From positions 1-64,000 of the forward strand of contig NZ_JAEQNE010000009.1 of assembly GCF_016722785.1 (NCBI RefSeq): 64,000 nucleotides of DNA, read 5' to 3'. Of this stretch, positions 36,701 to 45,471 are shown piece by piece (position 1 is the first letter of the stretch; each line of letters opens with the position of its first letter). The DNA is from Ramlibacter monticola (GTDB taxonomy: Bacteria; Pseudomonadota; Gammaproteobacteria; Burkholderiales; Burkholderiaceae_C). The translations under genes and the position numbers were made by a program. The notes below the pieces were generated by a model. The model made no database searches. It was not told the origin of the DNA and was given only the letters and a program-made list of their open reading frames with translations.

Positions 36701-37093
36701 TCACGTGTACTGCAGCTCGATGGCCTGCAGCCGTGCCGGGACGGCGGCCGGCGCCCCGGGCAGCGGGCCTTCGGCCTGCGAGCGCGCGAAATCGAGGAAG
36801 GCCCGTGCCGCCGGCGCCAGCTGCTTGCCCACCGGCCAGGCGAACTGCAGCATGCTTTCCAGCGGGAAGCCTTCCACGTCCAGGCAGACCAGTCCGGGCG
36901 GCTCGGGCTGCGCGCCCAGCAGGTGGCGGGGCAGGACGGCGACCCCCGCCCCCGCCAGGATCGCTTCCCGGATCGCTTCGTTGCTGCCCAACTCCATCCG
37001 GATGCGCGGGGCGAGCCCCCGCCGGGCGAAGGCGGCGAGCGCCGCCTCGACACGGTCCCGCTCACGGCCGACGACTGGCTGCTCATGATTCAT
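36701..37093 (-). pseudogene. 5'-truncated LysR-family regulator remnant
   Basis: The frame encodes only the C-terminal third of a LysR effector-binding domain: ELGSNEAIREAILAGAGVAVLPRHLL is the classic segment near residue 220 of intact regulators, followed by FAWPVGKQLAPAARAFLDFAR. The winged-helix DNA-binding N-terminus and most of subdomain I are absent; upstream of about 37075 the sequence turns into the leader of a divergent stress-protein gene. A start at 37093 exists but gives a 130-residue fragment unlikely to fold. Convergent with the hydrolase gene. Confidence 0.7.
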
Positions 37094-37219
37094 TTCTTCT
37101 TCGTTTCCCCGCTGGCCATGGAGCTCCTGAAGCTCTACTTCCGCAGCCGCACGGCCGCTGCCGCGCGCAAGCCGGAACCGGCGGGCCCGACTTTCGTCCA
37201 ACGCGTCGGAGGCAGCAGC

Positions 37220-37726
37220 ATGGACAAGATCCTCGTCCCCGTCCGCGGTACCCGCAACTGCGAGGCCGCGATCCAGCACGTGATCCGTCTCTTCATGAAC
37301 AACACCGCGCTGGAGATCCACCTGCTGAACGTGCAGCCGCCGTTCCGCATCGACGTGGCGCGCTTCGTGCGCAAGCGCGACCGCGACGGCTTCCACCGCG
37401 AGGAGGCCGAGAAGGCGCTGCGCTCCTGCCGCGAGCGGCTGGACCGCTTCGGCATCCCCTACGCCGTGCACGTGCAGGTGGGCGACAGCGCGCGCTGCAT
37501 CACCCAGACGGCGGAGCGGCTGCACTGCGACCACATCGTGCTGGCCACGGCGCGCAAGAACACGCTGACGCGGCTGGTGGAGGACTCGGTCACCAACCGG
37601 GTGATGGAACTCACGACCGTCCCGGTCGAGGTGGTGGCGGGCCAAGGCGTGTCGAACTGGGAGCGCTATGGCATCCCGGCGGCGTTCGCCGCGGTGCTGG
37701 CGCTGTTCCTGGCGGCGGCCGAGTGA
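37220..37726 (+). CDS. universal stress protein (UspA family) 1
   Basis: 168 residues. MDKILVPVRGTRNCEAAIQHVIRL is the beta1-alpha1 start, VHVQVGDSARCITQTAERLHCDHIVLATAR the middle, and TNRVMELTTVPVEVVAG the end of the fold. The ATP-binding GxxGxxxG(S/T) loop is degenerate here (ATARKNTLTRL), so nucleotide binding is doubtful. A 20-residue hydrophobic tail (YGIPAAFAAVLALFLAAAE) follows the domain. GGAGG at 37208-37212 supports the start. Tandem duplicate of the next gene. Confidence 0.85.
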   Translation: MDKILVPVRGTRNCEAAIQHVIRLFMNNTALEIHLLNVQPPFRIDVARFVRKRDRDGFHREEAEKALRSCRERLDRFGIPYAVHVQVGDSARCITQTAERLHCDHIVLATARKNTLTRLVEDSVTNRVMELTTVPVEVVAGQGVSNWERYGIPAAFAAVLALFLAAAE

Positions 37727-37760
37727 GGGGCGGGGAGCGCAGGGCAACGCTGCTTTCGGT

Positions 37761-38273
37761 ATGCTGTACGGCATGCAGAAGATCCTCGTCCCCATTGCGG
37801 GCTCGCCGAATGACGAGGCCGTCCTCCGGCACGTGGTGCGGCTGGTCCTGCAGGGCAACGCGCTGGAAGTCCACCTGCTGAACGTGCAGACGCCGTTCCG
37901 CTGGCACGTCGCGCGCTTCGTTCCCCGCCACGAGCGTGAGGGCTTCTACCGGGAGCAGTCGCGCGACGCCCTGCGGCCCTGCCGCGAGCGGCTCGACCGC
38001 GCGCGCATCCCGTACACCGTGCACACCGCGGTGGGCGACAGCGCGCTGTGCATCACGCAGGCGGCGCATCGCCTGCGCTGCGATCGCATCCTGATGGGAA
38101 CGGCCCGCAAGGATTCGCTGGTGCGGCTGGTGGAGGACTGCGTGGTGAACCGGGTGCTGGAACTCACCACCGTGCCGGTGGAGGTGATCGCGGGGACGGC
38201 GGTGTCGAAGTGGGAGCGGTACGGGATTCCGGCGGCCGTCGGAACGCTGCTGGCGATTGCGCTGGCCGATTAG
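37761..38273 (+). CDS. universal stress protein (UspA family) 2
   Basis: 170 residues from the ATG at 37761 (or 166 from 37773, MQKILVPIAGSPND). Close paralogue of the preceding gene: same VHLLNVQTPFRWHVARFVPRHE block, same degenerate loop (GTARKDSLVRL) and the same hydrophobic C-terminal tail (YGIPAAVGTLLAIALAD). The tail could anchor both to the membrane or pack in a dimer. Ends 4 bp into the convergent rsmE gene. Confidence 0.85.
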   Translation: MLYGMQKILVPIAGSPNDEAVLRHVVRLVLQGNALEVHLLNVQTPFRWHVARFVPRHEREGFYREQSRDALRPCRERLDRARIPYTVHTAVGDSALCITQAAHRLRCDRILMGTARKDSLVRLVEDCVVNRVLELTTVPVEVIAGTAVSKWERYGIPAAVGTLLAIALAD

Positions 38274-38980
38274 GCGGCCAGCGTCAGCACCGCGAGCGCG
38301 GCCAGCGGCGCCGTCTCGGCCCGCAGCACCCGCGGCCCCAGGTGCACTGCCTGCCAGCCGCGCGCCAGCGCGGCATCTTCTTCCGCCGGTGCCAGGCCGC
38401 CTTCGGGCCCGCTCAGGAGCGTGACTTCGCCAAGCGATGCCGCCGCCCGCGCCAGCGCCTGCGTGCCCTCGCGCAGCGACAGCACGAAGCCGGGCTTCCC
38501 CTGCGCCGCCACCCACGCCACCAGCGGCTGCACCGGATGCACCACCGGCACCCGGTTGCGCCCGCACTGCTCGCAGGCCGCTACCGCCACCGCCTGCCAG
38601 TGCGCCTGTTTCTTCTCCGCCCGCTCGCCCGCCAGCCGCAGCACGCTGCGCTCGGCCAGCAGCGGCTGGATCGAGGCGACTCCGAGTTCCGTTGCCTTTT
38701 CCACCAGCCAGTCCATGCGTTCGTTGGCGGGCATGCCCAGCGCGAGGTGGACGGCGACGCCGGTCTCGCATTCGAGGTCGCGGTGGGCGGCGACCTGCAC
38801 GCGCACCTCGGTGCGCCCCATGTGCTCGATCCGCGCGTCGTACTCGCCGCCGCGGCCGTCGAACAGGGTGATGGTGTCTCCCGGCTGCAGGCGCAGCACC
38901 TGCACGTGCCGCGCCGCGCCAGCGGCAAGCGCCAGCACGGCGCCGGTGGCGAGGGGCTCGCCGCAGTAGAGGCGGGGCAC
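38270..38980 (-). CDS. 16S rRNA m3U1498 methyltransferase RsmE
   Basis: 236-residue SPOUT-class methyltransferase that methylates U1498 of 16S rRNA. An N-terminal PUA-like domain (MPRLYCGEPLATGAVLAL... FDGRGGEYDARI) precedes the knotted domain with LLSGPEGGLAPAEEDAAL (about 168-185) and VHLGPRVLRAETAPLAAL (about 193-210), the SAM-knot signatures. GTG start 4 bp after the amgK stop, so probably co-transcribed. Confidence 0.95.
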   Translation of the reverse strand: MPRLYCGEPLATGAVLALAAGAARHVQVLRLQPGDTITLFDGRGGEYDARIEHMGRTEVRVQVAAHRDLECETGVAVHLALGMPANERMDWLVEKATELGVASIQPLLAERSVLRLAGERAEKKQAHWQAVAVAACEQCGRNRVPVVHPVQPLVAWVAAQGKPGFVLSLREGTQALARAAASLGEVTLLSGPEGGLAPAEEDAALARGWQAVHLGPRVLRAETAPLAALAVLTLAA

Positions 38981-38984
38981 GGGT

Positions 38985-40061
38985 CTAGATGCGGCCGAAG
39001 GCGTAGCCGGCGACGGCGTCCGTGCCTTCCACCTCGTCGACCAGCCGCGCCAGCGGGGCCAGCTCGCGGTAGCGGTTGGCGGTGGCGCGGATGTACGCGA
39101 TGAAGCGGGGCGCGTCGGCCAGGTACTTCGGCTTGCCGTCGCGCAAGGTCAGGCGCGCGAAGATGCCCGCCACCTTCAGGTGCCGCTGCAGGCCCATCCA
39201 CTCGACGCCGCGGTAGAACTCGCCGAAGTCGCTGTCCACCGGCAGGCCGGCCTTCTGCGCCTTCTGCCAGTAGCGAACTGTGACGTCGAGCACGAACTCC
39301 TCGTCCCAGCTGAGGAAGGCATCGCGCATCAGGCAGGCGATGTCGTAGGTGATCGGCCCATACACGGCATCCTGGAAGTCGAGCACGCCCAGCCGCGGTT
39401 CGGCCGGGTCGCGCGGGATCATCAGGTTGCGCGGCATGAAGTCGCGGTGCACGTAGACGCCGGGCGACGCCAGGTTGCGCTGCACGATCAGCTTGAACTG
39501 CGCATCCAGCGTGGCGCGCTGCGCGGCCGTCAGTTCCAACTGCTTGTGTTGCCGCAGGTACCAGTCGGGGAACAGCGCCAGCTCGCGGGCGAGCAGGGCC
39601 TCGTCGTAGGGCGGCAGCACCCCGGGCTTCGAGGCGAGCTGCCACGCGACCAGCGCATCCACGGCGCGCAGGTACAGCGACTGGTTCGCCTGCGCATGGG
39701 CCGGATCGACCACCTCGATCATGGTCTGCGCGCCCAGGTCGTCCAGCAGCATGAAGCCCTGCGGGGCGTCCCAATCGAGCACGCGCGGCACGTTCAGCCC
39801 GGCGTCGGCCATCAGCTGCGCGACCTTTACAAAGGGCTCGCAGTTCTCGCGTTCGGGCGGCGCGTCCATCACGATGAAGGAGCGGCCCGCGCCGTCGATG
39901 CGCAGGTAGCGGCGGAAGCTGGCGTCGGCCGAGGCCGGCCGCAGCGTGGCGGGTTGCAGGGCGTGCGCCGGGGCGACCCGGGCGAGCCAGCCGTGGAATG
40001 CGGCTTCGCGCCGGGAGTCGCTCCAGGCGACGGCGGAAGGGGAGGGCGCGGAATCGCTCAT
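38985..40061 (-). CDS. AmgK-type aminosugar kinase (APH fold)
   Basis: 358-residue aminoglycoside-phosphotransferase-like kinase. VHRDFMPRNLMIPRD (about 197-211) is the catalytic loop and GVLDFQDAVYGPITYDIACLM (about 218-238) the metal-binding DFQ segment. Position head-to-head with lptD matches amgK, the anomeric MurNAc/GlcNAc kinase of the peptidoglycan recycling shunt; its uridylyltransferase partner murU is at 58714-59409 in this window. Assignment as AmgK rests on context and similarity. Confidence 0.8.
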   Translation of the reverse strand: MSDSAPSPSAVAWSDSRREAAFHGWLARVAPAHALQPATLRPASADASFRRYLRIDGAGRSFIVMDAPPERENCEPFVKVAQLMADAGLNVPRVLDWDAPQGFMLLDDLGAQTMIEVVDPAHAQANQSLYLRAVDALVAWQLASKPGVLPPYDEALLARELALFPDWYLRQHKQLELTAAQRATLDAQFKLIVQRNLASPGVYVHRDFMPRNLMIPRDPAEPRLGVLDFQDAVYGPITYDIACLMRDAFLSWDEEFVLDVTVRYWQKAQKAGLPVDSDFGEFYRGVEWMGLQRHLKVAGIFARLTLRDGKPKYLADAPRFIAYIRATANRYRELAPLARLVDEVEGTDAVAGYAFGRI

Positions 40062-40127
40062 GGATAATCGATTCTACAAATCCAACGTGGCGCGCCGGAG
40101 AACCGGCGCGCTGTCTTCGCCTTCCCG

Positions 40128-42560
40128 ATGCATCACCCGAGAAACAAGGCCTGCGTCGCGCGCTTCGCGCTCAGCCCGGTGGCACTCGTCGCGGCGACGC
40201 TGCTGCAGCCCGCGGCCGGCTACGCCCAGGCCCCGGCCGATGGCGAGCCCGCCCCGCGCCTGAAGCCTGCGCCGCAACTGCGCGAGGACATCCCGCCGGC
40301 CGCGCGCCCGCAGCTGCCTGTGTTCGTCCAGGGCGACCAGGTGCGCGGCCGTCCCGACGTGGAAACGATCATCGAGGGCAACGCGGAACTGCGGCGCGGC
40401 GACACGGTGATCCGGGCCAACCGCATCGAGTACCACCAGCCGGACGACCTGGCACGCGCCAGCGGCAACGTGCGGATCAACAAGGCCGGCAACATCTTCG
40501 AAGGCACGCTGCTGGAGCTGAAGGTCGACGCCTTCGAGGGCTTCTTCAACGAGCCGCGCTACCGCTTCCTCCTCAACGACGCCTACGGCGAAGCCGAGCG
40601 GATCGAGTTCGCCGACGACAAGCACGCCCTCATCCGCAAGGCGACCTACACGACCTGCCAGCGCAAGCCGGGCCCGGGCTGGATGCCGGACTGGATCCTG
40701 CGCGCCGCCTCGATCAGCCTGGACCAGGAAGAGGAAATCGGGGTGGCCAAGGAGGCCGTCCTCAGCTTCAAGGGAGTGCCGCTGCTGCCGGTGCCGTCCC
40801 TCAGCTTCCCGCTGGGCGACGGGCGCAAGAGCGGGGTCCTGCCCCCCACCATCGGCCTGGACAACGTGAGCGGGCTGGAGGTCACGCTTCCCTACTACTG
40901 GAACATCGCCCCCAACCGCGACGCCACCTTCTATCCGACGATCATGACCCGCCGGGGCGTGGACCTGGGCGGCGAATTCCGCTACCTCGAACCGAGCTAC
41001 CGGGGCCAGGTCCGCGGCAACTTCATGGCCAACGACCGCCTGCGCGAGCGCGATCGCTGGGGCTTCTCCGGCACGCACGCCCAGAGCGGCCTGCAGCTGC
41101 CGGGGCTGGGCACCAGCAACCTGTCGCTCAACCTGAACCGGGTGAGCGACGACGACTACTGGCGCGACTTCTCGCGCGATTCCTCGTCGCTGACGCAGCG
41201 CCTGCTGACCAACGACGGCACGCTGGCATGGGCCTGGAAGGACGTCAGCATGAGCGCGCGGGTGCTGCGCTGGCAGACGCTGCAGGACCTGACGGCGCCG
41301 ATCATCCCGCCGTACAACCGCGCGCCGCAGTTCACCGCCCGCCAGACCCGCACCGCCCTGCCCGGCGGCTTCGACAGCTACGTCGAGGCCGACTACACGC
41401 ATTTCACGCACAGCATCTCCGACGAGCTGCGCAACCTGTTCCCCACCAACCCGCCGGCGGAGATCACGCAGCCCAACGGGCAGCGCAGCTTCGCCCTGCT
41501 GCAGGTGAGCCGCCCGTTCCAGGCGCCCGGCTGGTTCGTGACGCCCAAGGGCCAGCTGCACACGCGGTACTACAACTTCGATGCCGCCACGGCGGCCGGC
41601 CAGAGCACGGCCAGCGTCACGGTGCCCACCTTCAGCCTCGACTCGGGGCTGGTGTTCGAGCGGCCCACCCACGTGTTCGGACGCGACTTCCTGCAGACGC
41701 TGGAGCCGCGCGCGTTCTACGTCTACACGCCCTTCCGCGACCAGAACAGCCTGCCCAACTACGACTCGGCGCTGAACGACTTCAACTTCGCCAGCATCTA
41801 CACGGAGAACGCGTTCAGCGGCAACGACCGGATCTCCGACAACAACCTGCTGACGCTGGGCGTGTCCACCCGGCTGATCGACCAGAACACGGGCGCCGAG
41901 ACGGCGCGCTTCTCGGTGGCCAACCGCCTGCGCTTCAAGGACCAGCTCGTGACCCTGCCCGGGGGCAGCCCGGTGAGCGAGCGCCTGTCGGACCTGCTGT
42001 TCGGCGCCTCGGTGAACCTCGTCCCGCGCTGGAGCACCGACATGACGCTGCAGTACAACCCGAAGACCGGGCAGTCGATCCGCTCGACCATCGGTGCGCG
42101 CTACAGCCCCGGCAACTACCGGGTGATCAGCGCGGCGTATCGCCTGCAGCGCACCATCCCCAGCGAGCAGATCGACATCGGCTGGCAGTGGCCGCTGAAC
42201 GACCTGTGGGGCGACAAGGGCCAGGAACTCGGCCCCGGCCGGGGCCAGGGCGAGGGCCGCTGGTACAGCGTGGGCCGCATCAACATCAGCCTGCGGGACG
42301 TGAACCAGCCGGCGCCGAGGATCACCGAGGGCGTTCTCGGCCTCGAGTACGACGGCGGCTGCTGGCTGGGGCGCATCGTGTTCGAGCGCATGACGTCCGG
42401 CACCGACAGCGCCAACAAGCGCGTCCTGTTCCAGCTCGAGTTCGTCGGATTCAGCCGGCTCGGCTCCAACGCCCTGCAGGCACTCAAGGACAATATCCCC
42501 CGTTACCAGTACCTGCGCGAGCGCACCACCGTTCCCAGCCGGTTCAGCAATTACGATTAA
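40128..42560 (+). CDS. LPS-assembly protein LptD
   Basis: Outer-membrane beta-barrel that inserts lipopolysaccharide into the outer leaflet with LptE. 810 residues: signal peptide (1-34, cleavage after GYAQA likely), an OstA/LptA-like jellyroll (about 60-165, VETIIEGNAELRRGDTVIRAN), then the LptD barrel. Cysteines occur at TTCQRKPG (near 178) and GGCWLGR (near 745), fewer than the four of E. coli LptD, so a single interdomain disulfide is likely. 12 bp before surA; divergent from amgK. Confidence 0.96.
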   Translation: MHHPRNKACVARFALSPVALVAATLLQPAAGYAQAPADGEPAPRLKPAPQLREDIPPAARPQLPVFVQGDQVRGRPDVETIIEGNAELRRGDTVIRANRIEYHQPDDLARASGNVRINKAGNIFEGTLLELKVDAFEGFFNEPRYRFLLNDAYGEAERIEFADDKHALIRKATYTTCQRKPGPGWMPDWILRAASISLDQEEEIGVAKEAVLSFKGVPLLPVPSLSFPLGDGRKSGVLPPTIGLDNVSGLEVTLPYYWNIAPNRDATFYPTIMTRRGVDLGGEFRYLEPSYRGQVRGNFMANDRLRERDRWGFSGTHAQSGLQLPGLGTSNLSLNLNRVSDDDYWRDFSRDSSSLTQRLLTNDGTLAWAWKDVSMSARVLRWQTLQDLTAPIIPPYNRAPQFTARQTRTALPGGFDSYVEADYTHFTHSISDELRNLFPTNPPAEITQPNGQRSFALLQVSRPFQAPGWFVTPKGQLHTRYYNFDAATAAGQSTASVTVPTFSLDSGLVFERPTHVFGRDFLQTLEPRAFYVYTPFRDQNSLPNYDSALNDFNFASIYTENAFSGNDRISDNNLLTLGVSTRLIDQNTGAETARFSVANRLRFKDQLVTLPGGSPVSERLSDLLFGASVNLVPRWSTDMTLQYNPKTGQSIRSTIGARYSPGNYRVISAAYRLQRTIPSEQIDIGWQWPLNDLWGDKGQELGPGRGQGEGRWYSVGRINISLRDVNQPAPRITEGVLGLEYDGGCWLGRIVFERMTSGTDSANKRVLFQLEFVGFSRLGSNALQALKDNIPRYQYLRERTTVPSRFSNYD

Positions 42561-42572
42561 AGTGCATAGACG

Positions 42573-43940
42573 ATGAATTCCCGTTTCCTGGCCCTGGTCC
42601 TGGCCGGCAGCGCGCTGGCGGCCGGCCTGCCCGCGGCCGCGCAGGGCCTGCGACCCACGCCCCAGCTGGGCGCCGGCCGCCCTGCCGCCCGCGACAGCGG
42701 CCCTCGCCCCGCCGACTTCATCGTGGCGGTGGTCAATTCCGAGCCGATCACCAACAACGAGGTGCGCACGCGCATGCTGCGCTACGAGCAGCAGCTCGCG
42801 CAGCAGGGCTCCGCCATGCCGCCGCGCGGCCAGCTGGCCCGCGAGGTGCTGGAGCGCCTGATCACCGAGAAGGCGCAACTGCAGGTGGCGCGGGAAACCG
42901 GCGTGCGGGTCGACGAAAGCCTGGTGGACCAGGCGGAACTGAACATCGCCCGCCAGAACGGCATCGCCCTGCCCGAACTGCGCCGCCGCATGGGCCAGGA
43001 GGGCATCGACGTGGCGCAGTTCCGCGAGGACCTGCGCAACCAGATCCTGCTGCAGCGCCTGCGCGACCGCGAGCTGGAGCAGCGGGTGAAGGTCTCCGAC
43101 CTCGACGTCGAGCAGTACCTGCGCGAGCAGCAGGACGGCGCCGGCGACCCGGCGCTGACCGAGCTGAACCTCGCCCACATCCTGGTGGCCGTGCCCGACG
43201 ACGCCGCCCCGGCGCAGGCGGCCCAGGCCGAGGCGAAGGCGCAGCAGCTGTTGCAGCGCGCCCGCGGCGGCGAGGACTTCGGCAAGCTCGCCCGCGAGAA
43301 CTCCGACGCCGCCGGCGCGGCCTCGAACAGCGGCGTGATCGGCACGCGCACCGCGGACCGGCTGCCGGGCATGTTCGTCGAGGCCACGCGCGATCTGCAG
43401 GCGGGCGGCCTCACCGGCGTGCTGCGCTCGGCAGCCGGCTTCCACATCGTCAAGGTGCTGGAAAAGCGCCGGCTCGGGAACGCGGGAGTGGCGGTCACCC
43501 AGGCCCATGCCCGGCATATCCTGCTGCGCCCGAACGCGCAGCTGACCGAGGCGGCGGCGCGCCAGAAGCTGGCCGATTTCAAGCGCCGCATCGAGGCTGG
43601 CCAGGCCGACTTCGCCCAGCTCGCGCGGGAGAACTCGCAGGACGCCAGCGCCCGCAACGGCGGCGACCTGGGCTGGGCCAGCCCCGGCATGTTCGTACCG
43701 GAGTTCGAGGAGGTGCTCGCCGCGCTGAAGCCCGGCCAGATCGCCGACCCGATCGTCAGCCGCTTCGGCGCCCACCTGATCCAGCTGCTGGAGCGCCGCC
43801 AGTCCACGCTGTCGGCGCGCGAGCAGCGTGAAGTCGTCCGCAACCTGGTGCGCGAGCGCAAGCTCGACGAAGCCTACGTCCGGTGGGCGCAGGAGGTGCG
43901 CGGCCGGGCCTACGTGGAGTACCGCGAGCCTCCCCAATAA
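42573..43940 (+). CDS. periplasmic chaperone/PPIase SurA
   Basis: 455 residues: signal peptide (1-22), SurA N-terminal chaperone domain with IVAVVNSEPITNNEVRTRM (near 50), and two parvulin domains, ELNLAHILVAVP... (about 193-300) and VTQAHARHILLRPN... (about 305-410). Escorts outer-membrane proteins, including LptD, across the periplasm, which fits its place right after lptD. In many relatives pdxA lies between surA and rsmA; here rsmA follows 38 bp later. Confidence 0.96.
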   Translation: MNSRFLALVLAGSALAAGLPAAAQGLRPTPQLGAGRPAARDSGPRPADFIVAVVNSEPITNNEVRTRMLRYEQQLAQQGSAMPPRGQLAREVLERLITEKAQLQVARETGVRVDESLVDQAELNIARQNGIALPELRRRMGQEGIDVAQFREDLRNQILLQRLRDRELEQRVKVSDLDVEQYLREQQDGAGDPALTELNLAHILVAVPDDAAPAQAAQAEAKAQQLLQRARGGEDFGKLARENSDAAGAASNSGVIGTRTADRLPGMFVEATRDLQAGGLTGVLRSAAGFHIVKVLEKRRLGNAGVAVTQAHARHILLRPNAQLTEAAARQKLADFKRRIEAGQADFAQLARENSQDASARNGGDLGWASPGMFVPEFEEVLAALKPGQIADPIVSRFGAHLIQLLERRQSTLSAREQREVVRNLVRERKLDEAYVRWAQEVRGRAYVEYREPPQ

Positions 43941-43942
43941 AT

Positions 43943-43960
43943 GGGGTCAGATTCCAATTT
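43943..43960. repeat. GGGGTCAGATTCCAATTT motif between surA and rsmA
   Basis: This string in the 38-bp surA-rsmA gap resembles a short sequence that, from general knowledge, is dispersed in many proteobacterial genomes near REP-associated transposases. Only one copy was noticed in the window, and it has no internal symmetry here, so its status as a mobile-repeat half is tentative. Confidence 0.35.
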
Positions 43961-43978
43961 CCGGCGGCGGCGCCCTTC

Positions 43979-44758
43979 ATGAAGCACGTCGCCCGCAAGC
44001 GCTTCGGCCAGCACTTCCTGTCCGACGAGAGCGTCATCGACGCCATCGTGCGCGAGATCGATCCGCGCCCCGGGCAGTCGATGGTGGAGATCGGCCCCGG
44101 GCTGGCCGCCCTCACGCAGCCGCTGGTGGAGCGCGTCGGCAAGCTGGCGGTGGTGGAGCTGGATCGCGACCTCGCCGAGCGCCTGCGCCGGCATCCGCAG
44201 CTGGAGGTCGTCGAGGCCGACGTGCTCAAGGTGGACTTCCGCGCGCTCGCCGACGCGCGCGGCGCGGCGAAACTGAGGGTGGTGGGCAACCTGCCCTACA
44301 ACATCTCCAGCCCGATCCTGTTCCACCTGCTGCAGTACGTCGATCGCGTGGCCGACCAGCACTTCATGCTGCAGAAGGAAGTGGTGGACCGCATGGTGGC
44401 CGCGCCGGCGACGTCGGACTACGGACGGCTGTCGGTGATGCTGCAGTGGCGCTACGCGATGGAGGACGTGCTGTTCGTGCCGCCCGAAGCCTTCGACCCG
44501 CCGCCCAGGGTGGACAGCGCGGTGGTGCGCATGGTGCCGTACGAGCAGCCGGTGGCCGTCGACGAGCAGCTGCTGTCCGAACTGGTGCAGGTGTCCTTCT
44601 CGCAGCGGCGCAAGCTGCTGCGCCACACGCTCGGCAAGTGGCTGGAGCAGAAGGGCCACGGCGGCAGGTTCGACCTGCAGCGGCGCGCGGAGGAAGTGCC
44701 CGTGCCCGAGTACCTGGACCTCGCGGTGGCGGTGAGCCGGGACGGCGCTGGCTGGTAG
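43979..44758 (+). CDS. 16S rRNA dimethyladenosine transferase RsmA (KsgA)
   Basis: Dimethylates A1518 and A1519 of 16S rRNA. 259 residues from the ATG at 43979 (MKHVARKRFGQHFLSDESVI, standard start). SAM motif VEIGPGLAALTQPL (about 36-49), EADVLKVDF, and the catalytic NLPYNISSPIL (about 103-113). The frame is open further upstream but only over the surA end. Followed by a hairpin terminator. Confidence 0.97.
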   Translation: MKHVARKRFGQHFLSDESVIDAIVREIDPRPGQSMVEIGPGLAALTQPLVERVGKLAVVELDRDLAERLRRHPQLEVVEADVLKVDFRALADARGAAKLRVVGNLPYNISSPILFHLLQYVDRVADQHFMLQKEVVDRMVAAPATSDYGRLSVMLQWRYAMEDVLFVPPEAFDPPPRVDSAVVRMVPYEQPVAVDEQLLSELVQVSFSQRRKLLRHTLGKWLEQKGHGGRFDLQRRAEEVPVPEYLDLAVAVSRDGAGW

Positions 44759-44770
44759 GCGCCCAAAAAA

Positions 44771-44791
44771 AATCCCCGCGGCGCGGGGATT
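44771..44791. terminator. terminator between rsmA and barstar-like gene
   Basis: AATCCCCGC at 44771-44779 pairs with GCGGGGATT at 44783-44791. On the minus strand it is followed by TTTTTTT, so it ends the RNase/inhibitor operon; for rsmA it is a weaker stop. A REP-like hairpin (TTTCCCGCCGGCGCGGGAATGACGG, split by its centre) follows at 44798-44822. Confidence 0.8.
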
Positions 44792-44829
44792 CTCGGGTTT
44801 CCCGCCGGCGCGGGAATGACGGCTTCGCC

Positions 44830-45471
44830 TCAGGCCGCCGCGAGCCAGTAACCCGCATTGAACGGGCTGCTCATGCGAAGCGCCAGCGGCGACACGTCCA
44901 GCAGCTTGTCGGTCGGCATCTTCTCGCCGCCGTCCACCACCACCGGGGGCGCCGCCTCGGCCTGGCCTTCGTTGGCCGCGCCGGCCTGCGCCGAGCGGGC
45001 GACGGAGAAGGAATAGAAACAGCGGAAAGGCACCTTGCGGTCCGACCAGTAGTCGGCGGTGTCGCGGAAGATGTCCAGCAGCTGCTCGCGCGCTTCCTTG
45101 TCGAACTTGCCGTGGGCCGGGATGTGTTCCAGCACCACGATGAAGCCCGGCTGCGGGCCCGATTTGTGCAGCGGGTCCGTCATGCAGTCGTACAGCGCAT
45201 CGAAGTTCTTGCCGAAATGCGCCGGGAAGGTGAACTGCTGCGCGATCATGTCCAGCACGTCCTGCTTGCTCTGGGCGGTGGCCAGGTTGGCGTACAGGAA
45301 ATGGTGGCCGAGGGCGCTGGCCGTTTCCTGCAGGTCCTGCACGCGGAACGCGCGGATCGACTGCACGATGTTGCTGCGGATGCCCTTCAGGGGCGTCTCG
45401 GAAATATCAACACGAACCGGCTTGTCCATGTCCGTTTCTTTCTCAGTGGTCACAATCTGGTCCCGCTTCAT
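44830..45471 (-). CDS. barstar-family RNase inhibitor
   Basis: 213 residues, cytoplasmic. The barstar core lies at about 38-150; FTFPAHFGKNFDALYDCMTD (about 80-99) is the inhibitor signature including the Asp that blocks the RNase active site. It is longer than classic barstar (about 90): a 60-residue C-terminal tail (Ala/Glu-rich, then SPFNAGYWLAAA) is added. ATG at 45471 overlaps the stop of the RNase gene by 4 bp (ATGA); MDKPVRV at 45429 is an alternative start. Protects the cell from the RNase encoded just upstream. Confidence 0.88.
   Translation of the reverse strand: MKRDQIVTTEKETDMDKPVRVDISETPLKGIRSNIVQSIRAFRVQDLQETASALGHHFLYANLATAQSKQDVLDMIAQQFTFPAHFGKNFDALYDCMTDPLHKSGPQPGFIVVLEHIPAHGKFDKEAREQLLDIFRDTADYWSDRKVPFRCFYSFSVARSAQAGAANEGQAEAAPPVVVDGGEKMPTDKLLDVSPLALRMSSPFNAGYWLAAA

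Noticed and set aside
40074..43937. 1287-codon frame antisense to lptD and surA
   Set aside because: Same antisense artefact; no motifs, and both sense genes are certain.
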